Shown: one piece after another, positions 45,251 to 56,262 of the stretch | Layout of the letters: each line of letters starts with the position of its first letter | How positions within the stretch are numbered: position 1 is the first letter of the stretch | Source of the DNA: Malachius bipustulatus | Lineage: Eukaryota > Arthropoda > Insecta > Coleoptera > Melyridae | Assembly (NCBI GenBank): GCA_910589415.1 | Contig: OU342638.1 | Coordinates: 39,095,579-39,159,578 of the forward strand | DNA length: 64,000 nt | Reading direction: 5' to 3' | Notes under the pieces: generated by a model | Seen by the model: only the letters and a program-made list of their open reading frames with translations | What the model was told of the DNA's origin: nothing | Databases searched by the model: none | Made by a program: the position numbers and the translations under genes

Positions 45251-46290
45251 TTCATTATTATTATTATTAACAATTAACAACAATCATAGGCGGCTTCGCG
45301 CCGCAGCAGTAGCAGCAGCGAAACTTCCACGTCCTAACACGACGTAATAACTCTCCGTCCTACGACGCACGTCGAGTCTATCCCTAGCGCGGATCGCTGC
45401 AAAGGGAATTGTGCTGCGTTTGTTTTAGGTTATCGTATTATTGAATAAACGCACTTTGAATTATTTTTTTATTCCGTGGCCTTCCAATTATTATTATTAT
45501 TACTGATAGTTTTTTTTTTAATTAATTAATTAATTAATTAAATTAAATAATAATATCGGTCCTGCTTGTTATTATTATTATTACTCCACTAGAGATGCTG
45601 CATCGGCACCAGCACAATAAAAATAACACATCCATTTTTTTTCTTATCCTATAATGATAGCCAAGTTCTAGTTCCACTATTATTGCACTTATTTAATTAA
45701 TTATTACGCGCACTTATCTCTTATCTGTGTATAGGTAGGTACAAGAACAAGTAGTGTCAAATCAGATCTCGTGAGCGCATGACAACATTATCATTGCAGG
45801 TAAACAATGAATAAACCAAAAAAACAATAAACAAAGAGGAAAAAGTGGTCGGAAAAAAGCCCCGGCACACAGACCGATTGTCGGATTAATGGGCGCGCGA
45901 GAAAAGTCTGGCGATGGTGACGATGGATCGGGAAAAAAAACGCGTGCAAAAAGCGAGACCGGCGGGTTCGTCGTCGTGCGCGACGACGGGCAAAAACGTC
46001 CGTTTTTACCGAACGGCAAAACAGCGGCGAGGCGAGCGAGAACGCGCGGTCGGCTCTCTCCCGGTGTGGTGCACTTGTCGCGGACGCCGAGTCGGACTAA
46101 AGGAGCTGCTGAGGAGGCCCTGATACGGGCTTCGAGGACGCTCGGAACGGTTCGGGGCGCAGGGCACGCCCACACCGTGCACGAGAGACGTAATAGTAAT
46201 AATGTGGCCGCGGGGACGATGATGTTTGATGATGATAACGAACGAACTAACCGTGCGATGTTACTAGTTGTTATTACTAGGAATCTAGAA
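45250..46290. other. GC-rich island, possible promoter or first-exon region
   Basis: GC- and CpG-rich sequence at 45290-45410 and 45860-46200 amid AT-rich DNA. Both strands have open frames of 130-140 codons, as expected from composition. The plus frame is Arg/Gly/Lys-rich without a known domain. A (TAAT/TTAA) run lies at 45518-45545. A minus-strand donor-like GTGAGT lies near 45163. I cannot assign a gene. Confidence 0.35.
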
Positions 46291-46429
46291 TAAAATAATT
46301 ATAATTAATATTAATAAAACTATATCAATATTTCGATAGTTTCATTAAAAATATGATGAGGATTTTCGAAAAAAAAATTTTTGTGATAGGTATAAAACTT
46401 TTGTAAGTAGTGTCACTTTTAGACCAGAT

Positions 46430-49400
46430 TTACTAATATAAAAATAATGGCACGCAGAAAACTCGGACCTAACTCGGGCTAGCAAAAAAATCGAAAAAAA
46501 TATCATTTTCGGAGCAACCTGGGCTGGAAAAATTATGAAATTTGGACCTGACCTGGGCTGGCAGAAAGATAAATTTAGGAGCTAACCTGGGCTGGCAAAA
46601 AAATAAATTTAGGACCTAACCTGGGCTGGCAAAAAAATGAATTTCGGACCTAACCTGGGCTGGCAAAAAAATGAATTTCGGACCTAACCTGGGTTGTAAA
46701 AAAAGTCGAAAAAAGATCATTTTCGGAGCTAACCTGGGCTGGAAAAATGATGAAATTTGGACCTGACCTAGGCTGGCAGAAAGATAAATTTAGGAGCTAA
46801 CCTGGGCTGGCAAAAAAATAAATTTAGGACCTAACCTGGGCTGGCAAAAAAATGAATTTCGGACCTAACCCGGGCTAGCAAAAAAATCGAAAAAAAGATC
46901 AATTTCGGAGCAACCTGGGCTGGAAAAATTATGAAATTTCGACCTGACCTGGGCTGGCAAAAAAATGAATTTCGGACCTAACCTGGGTTGTAAAAAAAGT
47001 CGAAAAAAGATCATTTTCGGAGCTAACCTGGGCTGGAAAAATGATGAAATTTGGACCTGACCTGGGCTGGCAGAAAGATAAATTTAGGAGCTAGCCTGGG
47101 CTGGCGAAAAAATGAATTTCGGACCTAACCAGCGCTGGCAAGAAAATGAATTTCGGACCTAACCCGGGCTAGCAAAAAAATCGAAAAAAAGATCATTTTC
47201 GGAGCAACCTGGGCTGGAAAAATGATGAAATTTGGACCTGACCTGGGCTGGCAGAAAGATAAATTTAGGAGCTAACCTGGGCTGGCAAAAAAAAAATGAA
47301 TTTCGGATCTAACCTGGGTTGGAAAAAAAAACGCAAAAAAGATATTTTTTCGAGCTAACCTGGGCTGGCCAAATGATGAAATTTGAACCTGACCTGGGCT
47401 GGCAGAAAGGTAAATTTAGGAGCTAACCTGGGTTGGCAAAAAAACGCAAAAAAGATATTTTTTCGAGCTAACCTGGGCAGGCAAAATTATGAAATTTGGA
47501 CCTAACCTGGGCTGGCAGAAAAATCGAAAAAAAGATCATTTTCGGACCTAACCTGGGCTGGCAAAATGATGAAATTTGGACCTAACCTGGGCTGGCAGAA
47601 AGATAAATTTAGGAGCTAGCCTGGGCTGGCGAAAAAATGAATTTCGGACCTAACCTGAGCTGGCAAAAAAATGAATTTCGGACCTAACCCGGGCTAGCAA
47701 AAAAATCGAAAAAAAGATCATTTTCGGAGCAACCTGGGCTGGAAAAACTATGAAATTTGGACCTGACCTGGGCTGGCAGAAAGATAAATTTAGGAGCTAA
47801 CCTGGGCTGGCGAAAAAATGAATTTCGGACCTAACCTGGGCTGACAAAAAAATGAATTTCGGACCTAACCTGGGCTGGCAAAAAAATCGAAAAAAAATCA
47901 TTTTCGAAGCTAACCTGGGCTGGAAAAATGATGAAATTTGAACCTGACCTGGGCTGGCAGAAAGATAAATTTAGGAGCTAACCTGGGCTGGCAGAAAGAT
48001 AAATTTAGGAGCTAACCTGGGCTGGCAAAAAAAAAATGAATTTCGGATCTAACCTGGGTTGGAAAAAAAAACGCAAAAAAGATATTTTTTCGAGCTAACC
48101 TGGGCTGGCCAAATGATGAAATTTGAACCTGACCTGGGCTGGCAGAAAGGTAAATTTAGGAGCTAACCTGGGTTGGCAAAAAAACGCAAAAAAGATATTT
48201 TTTCGAGCTAACCTGGGCAGGCAAAATGATGAAATTTGGACCTAACCTGGGCTGGCAGAAAAATCGAAAAAAAGATCATTTTCGGACCTAACCTGGGCTG
48301 GCAAAATGATGAAATTTGGACCTAACCTGGGCTGGCAGAAAGATAAATTTAGGAGCTAGCCTGGGCTGGCGAAAAAATGAATTTCGGACCTAACCTGAGC
48401 TGGCAAAAAAATGAATTTCGGACCTAACCCGGGCTAGCAAAAAAATCGAAAAAAAGATCATTTTCGGAGCAACCTGGGCTGGAAAAATTATGAAATTTGG
48501 ACCTGACCTGGGCTGGCAGAAAGATAAATTTAGGAGCTAACCTGGGCTGGCGGAAAAATGAATTTTGGACCTAACCTGAGCTGGCAAAAAAATGAATTTA
48601 GGACCTAACCTGCGCTGGCAAAAAAATGAATTTAGGACCTAACCTGGGCTGGCAAAAAAATGAATTTCGGACCTAAACCGGGCTAGCAAAAAAACCGAAA
48701 AAAAGATCAATTTCGGAGCAACCTGGGCTGGAAAAATTATGAAATTTCGACCTGACCTGGGCTGGCAAAAAAATGAATTTCGGACCTAACCTGGGTTGTA
48801 AAAAAAGTCGAAAAAAGATCATTTTCGGAGCTAACCTGGGCTGGAAAAATGATGAAATTTGGACCTGACCTGGGCTGGCAGAAAGATAAATTTAGGAGCT
48901 AGCCTGGGCTGGCGAAAAAATGAATTTCGGACCTAACCAGCGCTGGCAAAAAAATGAATTTCGGACCTAACCCGGGCTAGCAAAAAAATCGAAAAAAAGA
49001 TCATTTTCGGAGCAACCTGGGCTGGAAAAATTATGAAATTTGGACCTGACCTAGGCTGGCAGAAAGATAAATTTAGGAGCTAACCTGGGCTGGCGAAAAA
49101 ATGAATTTCGGACCTAACCTGAGCTGGCAAAAAAATGAATTTCGGACCTAACCCGGGCTAGCAAAAAAATCGAAAAAAAGATCATTTTCGGAGCAACCTG
49201 GGCTGGAAAAATTATGAAATTTCGACCTGACCTGGGCTGGGGAAAAAATGAATATCAGACCTAACCTGGGCTGGCAGAAAGATAAATTTAGGAGCTAACC
49301 TGGGCTGGCAAAAAAATGAATTTCGGACCTAACCTGAGCTGGCAAAAAAATGAATTTTGGAGCTAACCTGGGCTGGCAAAATGATGAAATTTAGGAGCTA

Positions 49401-49430
49401 ACCTGGGCTGGCGAAAAAATGAATTGATAG
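46430..49430 (+). repeat. ~35-bp-unit satellite, core GAGCTAACCTGGGCTGGC, with higher-order repeats
   Basis: About 80 units of the form (A/G)CCTAACCTGGGCTGGCAA, an A-run and TGAATTTCGGACC fill the region. Unit types (TGAATTTCGGACC, TAAATTTAGGAGC, CGAAAAAAAGATCATTTTCG, ATGATGAAATTTGGACC) come in a recurring order. A 740-bp higher-order period is visible from the rare CGCAAAAAAGATATTTTTTC unit at 47331 and 48071. Its core is related to the reverse complement of the 62.4-64.0 kb satellite. Confidence 0.95.
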
Positions 49431-49800
49431 CTGAAAGATATATAGGGGCATCTTTTCGAATAAAACTTGTCTCCCCACCCCTTCCTTTCATGCCAAAAAA
49501 CCTTTTGAACAAATGGCAGATTTTTGCCTTGCTTCCCAGCAGCAGATTTTTCGCGAACGTATCTTCAAAAAGGCTTCATTTTATTCCAGACAAAAAAATG
49601 AACGAAACGCCGTTTGATTTTTTGCGCTACGCCTCTTCGGAGCCGAGTTATCGGGGTTTAAAAAAAATATTGAACTTTCGCTCTTCCTGCCCTCCAAATC
49701 GTACCACCACCCCCTCCCAACGGGCCCTTAAAAAACATCAAAATACCCTTCCAAAAAATTTTAGCTGAACCCCCTACATGCACTACCGGCCAAGAACAAA
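49431..49800. other. Unassigned sequence with one 114-codon plus frame
   Basis: The frame at 49424-49768 starts in the satellite edge and reads through C-rich and A-rich sequence with no recognisable domain. I do not call it a gene. Confidence 0.4.
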
Positions 49801-49801
49801 C

Positions 49802-51499
49802 CACACAGAGAAAAGAAATTGTTTGGTTGAAAGAAAAATTATTCAACTTAAACAAATTTGTTGTTTCAATAGAGAGAAATAAAAGTTTATTTGAATTTTT
49901 TCAATTATTTGTTTGAAATTTCAGAGGGTAGACTTTGTTGAATCAAACAATATTAATGTTGCAATATTCAATAAAATTTATTTGAATCAAACAAATTCCG
50001 TTTATTCAATCAAACATATATTGTTTTCAATAACAGGAAGCATTCTTTAACTTAACTTTTCGCTTGTTTATTTGAAATAAATTATTATTTGATTTTAAAC
50101 TATAATTTATTGAACCAAATAATTTTACATTAAAAAATTTAAAGAAATTTTTGTTTGGTTTTGTCAATATCCCCGTGGGTAAAAGGTTAGGTTAGGTATA
50201 TAAAAATAGATTTATAATAATAAGGCATTACTTATACTTTTTATTGTCAAAAAACAGTAATAAGTTAACTACAAAACAACAGAGCCAACCTAATCATTCG
50301 TAATCATAAAATATTAATATTGCAACATTTGTACCTTAAGTAATAAGTAGGTATACGTTTTCTTCCCACGAGAACAATAATTTTCATTTTCATTGGTGAC
50401 GGATTTCAAGTTTCAGCTGGTCAGGACCATCGGACACATCTGCAAATGATTTGGCTTCTTCTAATAATTCATAGAGGAGAAATCTCGTATTTTCGTCTAA
50501 AACAGAACGATATTTTAAATTCCTTAATTCTTGTAGCAAGTTTGCAATATAATGGAAGAGATATCACACAAATAAGCTACGAGGTAGAGTACTTACCTTC
50601 AAATTTTAACAAGTGCCGTGTGCATCAGATTGTATTTGCGGACAGAGATTCTCCAATATCCATTAGGTAGGTAGGTATATCCATCTATTAGGTATTACTG
50701 TTCCGCTGTTACAATACAACACACTGAACACACAAAACAGCAACTAATATTTATACCTATTCGCCTATTCCAATAAATTATTATTCACTAATTAGTATTA
50801 CTGAAAACAATGCGGAATTGATGAACTAACTCCATACCACGCCATGATTTTACACCAACACCATCAGTCAGTCACCAACCCTGCTGGGGTAGTGTAGTCC
50901 TTCCAGCAGTCGCCACCAGAGGAAACAGGCGCTACATCACGTGATGTACAACAACAAATCTATGACAAATCAAAAAAGTTAATGCTTGATTCAAAGATTT
51001 ATTTATTTCTCTGTCAATGGGTAGCGTTAATTAAAAGCAAACAATTCCTTATTTTTATTTTGATTGTTAGTTTATTTGGATCGATAAAATACTTCTTTCT
51101 TTCAAACAAATTTACGGTAAAATATTCTTATTTCAGTCAAAATTATTTTTATTTCAATGAAAAGCATAAGTTCTTATTGCAATAGTGAAATTATTTAGAA
51201 CAAAATAAGATTTGTTTGAACGAAATAAACGATGCATAAAATCAAATAAATCTGATGTGTTTCTTTCTAGCTGTAATTTATTCAAATTAAATAAATTCTT
51301 AATAATTAGCAAATTTATTTGTTTGATTTGAAAAAAGTGTACCTGAACCAATTCAAACAAATGATTGAAAAAACTGAAATAAATGGTATTATTTAGGGCA
51401 AATAAATTAATTTTCAATCAAAAGGAAAATGTTTTAATCAAATAAATTGTATTCAAATAAATGAAAATACTGATTTCAAATAAACTGTTTTCTCTGTGC
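49802..51499. mobile_element. Terminal-inverted-repeat element with TTTGTTTGAA-rich arms
   Basis: The left end CACACAGAGAAAAGAAATTG mirrors the right end AACTGTTTTCTCTGTGCA. Arms of about 350 and 500 bp on both sides are full of AAACAAAT, TTTGTTTGAA and TTATTTGAA words (49840-50160 and 50990-51480) in opposing order. The middle (50160-50950) is unrelated unique sequence with no transposase. It looks like a non-autonomous DNA transposon or foldback element, about 1.7 kb. Confidence 0.7.
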
Positions 51500-51735
51500 A
51501 TTTGAAATTTTTCATTTCGCACAGAAAATTCGCTATATTTCGCGAACAAATTGCCCGATCGGCTTCCGCCCGGAACGAGCTTACGTGTTCTGCCAAGCTC
51601 TTCCTTTTTGGGAAGAATAATTTTTTCGGTGGGATCAAAACTGACGGAGCAATCCACGAAAACCCGATATACCGTACTTTACAATGAATTTTTACAATTA
51701 CAATGTCAAAATTTGGAAGAATTTTGACAAATAAT
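51500..51735. other. Spacer right of the inverted-repeat element
   Basis: Short overlapping frames on both strands, including one with CMEMKNFKC-like content on the minus strand. Nothing recognised. Confidence 0.3.
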
Positions 51736-52098
51736 AGCAACTCTAATAATCGAAAATTTGCGCTCTAATCGTAGCAATTCAACAGGTAGCAAAGCGAATA
51801 GTAGCAAATGCTAATTGATTAATTGTGATCAGCTTTTAATGACTATATGGCTCGATAGGGAGCAAATATAATTACATATAGCAATTCTATAAATGTAGGT
51901 ATAGCAACTCGATAATCATAGCAATTTGTCCGATGGACTGGAACTTTAGCTATATGCTATATGGGAAGGAAGCAACATTATACTTATACTGTTTTGTTTT
52001 GTTACGTTTATTTATTTTTTAATTTAGTTTACTATATCTTTGTTAATATTGTGCTTTGTCCAGTAATTGGATTTCTATAATCTGTTGGACAATAAAGA

Positions 52099-52153
<55 letters not shown>

Positions 52154-52520
52154 TGGTTGCATTGCAACATTGATAGCAAAGCTAAGTAGCAAGGTAATAG
52201 CAATTCTAATCGTACCGTATAGCAACTCTAATGTCTGGATTTATACGGGCATAATCATATGACAATTTGACTAGGCAACCTATATGAATGATATAATTAG
52301 AGTTATCTCGCTCTAGCAATTCTAATAATTATTATAAACCATTATAATGGTTGCAATATAAAGAAAAAGGTAGCAATTCTAATGGAAACAACACCGCTAT
52401 GTAAAACCATAACTCTTCTTATATTCTGACTGTATAGCAACTCTAATGATATAGCCTATACAGCAACTCTAATGGTAGCATATAGCAACTCTAATCGTAG
52501 CGTATAGCAACTCAGTTCAA
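51736..52520 (+). repeat. Degenerate AGCAACTCTAAT repeat
   Basis: AGCAA(C/T)TCTAAT or close forms recur at about 51738, 51773, 51883, 51905, 52199, 52221, 52314, 52371, 52436, 52462, 52483 and 52505, at irregular spacing. The motif is often preceded by (G)TAT. It is interrupted by the ATT microsatellite. Confidence 0.7.
52099..52152. repeat. (ATT)n microsatellite, ~18 units
   Basis: An uninterrupted ATT/TAT trinucleotide run of about 54 bases. Confidence 0.95.
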
Positions 52521-52665
52521 TAAGTTATTGTATAGCAGTTTCTTCTATTTTTTTTTACCAGAAGCGACCATAATGCGATGATGTTCATTTTCATTATTAA
52601 ATCATGGCAAAAAAATATGCAAATAAATGAATAAAACTGCAGCAGGTTTAATTAATCCCGCAATT

Positions 52666-52670
<5 letters not shown>

Positions 52671-52722
<52 letters not shown>

Positions 52723-52732
52723 TGAGAGAGAG
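52671..52732. repeat. (GA)n microsatellite
   Basis: About 21 perfect GA units to 52713, then interrupted GA-rich sequence to 52732. Confidence 0.95.
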
Positions 52733-53440
52733 AATCATCAACACCAACACCAAAAGACGACGACGGCTTCATTTAAACGATCAGAATCAGTTTCTATGAT
52801 AATGAGGTTGGGCAAAAAAACACCACATTGCGCTGATAACTTTTTTCTTTGTACGCGATCGAGCAATAATTGTACAAACTAATGATCGGACTCGCTTTGC
52901 CGATATTATATGCACGATGGCCGCTTAATTAGCGGATTCGTCGTCGTTATTCCGTTTTTTTCCTTCTTCTTGTTTCATTGAAATTTTATAAATAGAAGAG
53001 AATCCGAAAACTCGCATGAATCTTAATTAAACCCGGAATGAGGTGGTCAGGTCAATTATTGCACTGATGATGTGAGAAACGTCGAAACAGGTCTTTTTCT
53101 TATATGATTTCTTGATCAATAATTCAAACAACCCTCACTAGGAAATTGAATTATTGCTGTTTTTTTTTCATAACTGCATGATCAATCTTTCAATTAATGA
53201 ATGAAATAAAATCCTGAAGGGATGGAGGGATGAAGGGATGAAGAAATGAAGGGATAAATTCTTATACGATGGGTCTTATATACGCTTGGTGTGCTGTCCT
53301 TCTTCCTGATTTATGTAGTGAGAGATGAAACGACTTGTCTAGGTATACATATTTTTTCACAAATTTTGGAATAATGAAGATCCTGGAATTAAACCGTGAG
53401 GAACACCTCCTTTACGTTCTAGCAGGTATATTACGTGTGA
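52733..53440. other. Unassigned spacer
   Basis: No gene recognised. A short GATGAAGGGATGAAGAAATG run lies at 53227. A hammerhead-like word pair near 53064-53087 was examined and rejected. Confidence 0.35.
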
Positions 53441-54845
53441 ATAATAATAACCTATAAAAAGTTATTCTTTCTTTTATGATTAAAATACGATTTACTACAT
53501 GAAATTCGATTTTGGCTGTCCAGTTACTGCAAAAAAAAATCCGTAGCAGCCTTAATTTTATATTTTTGGAGATATTTCCTAAACGAGGCCTGATCTTTAA
53601 AAAAGTTATTCTCTCTTTTGTGCTTAAAATACGATTTTATACACTACGTTCGATTTTAGCCATCCAGTGATTGAAAACTTTTTTTTCGTAGCAGCCTTAC
53701 TTTTACATTTTTTGGAAATATCTCCAGAACGAGGCTTCAACTTGAAAAATGTTATTCTCTCTTTTAAGCTTAAAATACGATTTTATACATAGCGTTCCAT
53801 TTTGGCTGTCCAGTTACTGAATTTTTTTTTCGTAGCAGCCTTACTTTTACAAAACGAGGCTTGATCTTAAAAAAAAATTCTCGCTTTTATGCTTGAAATA
53901 TGATTTTTCACAACATGACTTTTTATTTGGGTTGTCCATGAGTTACTGGAAGAAAACATTTCCACACAGCAGCCTTTTTTTACATTTTTGCAAATATTTC
54001 CCAAACGAGGCCGAATTTCGAAAAAAGTTATTTCTTCTTTTATGCTCAAAATACGATTTTACACATGACGTTCGATTTTAGCTATCCAGTTACTCAAAAA
54101 ATTGTTTTTCGTAGCAGCCTTACTTTTATATTTTTTGGAATATCTTCTAAACGAGGCCCGATCTTGAAAATTTTTATTCTTTCTTTTATGCTTAAAATAC
54201 GATTTTTCATAACGCATGACGTTTTATTTGGTCTGTTCATCAGTTAGTACTGGAAAAAAAATCCACAGAGCCTTTTTTATATTTTTGGAATTATTTCCCA
54301 AACGTGGCCTTATCTTGAAAAATGTTATTCTTTCTTTTATACTTAAAATACGATTTTATACTCGATGTTCAATTTTAGCTGTCCAGTTACTATAATTTTT
54401 TTTTCGTAGCAGCCTTACTTTTACATTTTTTTTTTGAAATATCTCCTAAACGAGACCCGATCTTGAAAAAATGTATTCTTTCCTTTATGCTTAAAATACG
54501 ATTTTATACACGACGTTCATTTTTATCTGTCCAGTTGCTGTAATTTTTTTTTCGTAGCAGCCTTACTTTTACATTTTTTTGTTGAAATATCTCCTAAACG
54601 AGACCCGATCTTGAAAAAATGTATTCTTTCCTTTATGCTTAAAATACGATTTTATACACGACGTTCATTTTTATCTGTCCAGTTGCTGTAATTTTTTTTT
54701 CGTAGCAGCCTTACTTTTACATTTTTTTGAAATATCTCCAAAACGAGGCCAGATCTGGAAAAAAGTTATTCTCTCTTTTATGTTTAAAATACGATTTTAC
54801 ATACTCCTGACTTTAAGTTTTTAGTGTCCAGTTACTAAACACCCC
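53440..54845 (-). repeat. ~145-bp satellite, about ten copies, ending in ACACCCCGTATAAT
   Basis: CGTAGCAGCCTTACTTTTAC recurs at about 53542, 53687, 53831, 54110, 54405, 54553 and 54701, with diverged copies near 53963 and 54262. Units carry TTAAAATACGATTTTATACA, GACGTTCATTTTTA-type, TGTCCAGTTACT and AAATATCTCCTAAACGAGGC. Two units (54405-54700) are almost identical, showing recent local amplification. The right edge reads AGTTACTAAACACCCCGTAT, an AGGGTG-type element terminus on the minus strand. Confidence 0.92.
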
Positions 54846-56262
54846 GTATAATCAACGTATCCTCTTTTAAGGTCATAAACGCTACGCGATATTATTACCT
54901 ACATCAGTATACTACGCAGATTAGAGAGAGTCAGATATTCCGCATTCATTCAGGATTATATAAATCGAACTCTCTTATACTCCGCGACGGAAACCTGGAA
55001 AACTCCGACCGACAATTCCATTCAGAGAGAGCCCCCTCCCGCCTCCGCGGCTCTACTACATCCACTATAACCGACTGCCGCCCGCTTCTTCCATCCATCG
55101 GGGGTGCTTTTTGCGATCGCCCGGCCGCACGGCCCGGCAGCACAGTTATCGATACGGCCGGCGCGACCTAGAGCAACTCCAACGCAAAAAGGTGCCCGTT
55201 CGGTAAAATATGTCCCTTTTTATAAGCGACCGACCGAGCGCCGCTGCTGCTTCCTCGAACGTCGTCGTGTCGTCGTCCCCCGCACAAGAAACCAAAATAG
55301 AGCGTTTTTGCGGACGGGACTCGCGCGGCGCTTTACTGATGTTTACTTCGTCGTCGTCGCAAGAAGGCCGTGATGCTGCTTGGTTTCGGTTGCCGGAGGT
55401 CATGGCTCGATGTTCTTGCATTGCATTATTGCCTAATTTATCTATCGAACTTGACCTTGAACCGCGCGCGCATCAGTGTGTCATACCGCATTTACTTGCA
55501 CGCAGGATAACGAAACGTGCGTAATTATCGTCTTTATTCCGTGCGATGCATATCGCATGCAGATCTTCACCCTCCCCCCGCTTTAAACGTTCCCTGCGAC
55601 ACCGCGTCGGGCAGTGGCCGCGCGGCGCGTTCATAAAAACGATAACGCGAGTAAATCATTCCTCGCAACTTGTCAACTATGTCAGACGCTCGATATTTCA
55701 TTATAACAAACAATCGCCTCTGCCGTTCGCATTATAGGTAGGTAGGTACTTAGGTATACGTCTAGACTGTCTTTTACAATTCCATAATCACATCACATAA
55801 CCTATACGTTGTCCTCCGACCGAGCCGTACTTATCTGCTGATATATTGCCAACTTTACCAGACAAAAGGCCGGTTTTTTGCCATCACCGCTCGCTGGTGC
55901 TGGTGCTGGTGTATACATTAAACATAACATTGCAAGCGGGCGTGGCGCCGCGGAAAGGTAGAGAGGCGCCAGTCCCGCCTCTCCGCCAATCGCGGACGGA
56001 CGCTGCCGGGACTGAGGCGCCGATTGGACGCCGGGCCGAAACGGCGCCCCGTAGAAGCGACGTGCGTCCGCGGGGAATGCTAATTCGATTGTTTCCGAGT
56101 GCCGCAGCCGGTCGCCCGCGGGGGGGTTGTTTGTTAATTAAAACACCGGGCTCCGTCGTATGTATAGCGTGAGCTCGGGAGATAAAGGGGTGTTTTTAAA
56201 TAAATTTGCATGGCGGTCTCGATTCCGGCGAATTGATAAGAGCGGCCGTGGAAAAAATTTAC
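54846..56262. other. GC-rich island without recognised gene
   Basis: CpG-rich stretches at 55000-55340, 55570-55640 and 55935-56135 alternate with AT-rich DNA. Frames of 60-108 codons are open on both strands, rich in Arg/Ser/Pro, with no domain. A TAGGTAGGTAGGTAC word lies at 55736. A promoter or untranslated first exon could be here. Confidence 0.4.

Noticed and set aside
45762..46293. Overlapping 134-137-codon frames on both strands
   Set aside because: GC-rich island with both strands open; Arg/Pro/Gly-rich content without a domain or splice logic.
49424..49768. 114-codon plus frame
   Set aside because: It begins in satellite sequence and lacks any family resemblance.
53064..53096. A second hammerhead ribozyme (CTGATGA ... 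GAAACAGGTC)
   Set aside because: The core words are present, but the stretch between CTGATGA and GAAA does not form a proper helix II and the flanks do not pair as helix I.
55104..56172. Several ~90-108-codon frames in the 55-56 kb island
   Set aside because: Composition-driven. Overlapping frames on both strands and no recognisable motif.
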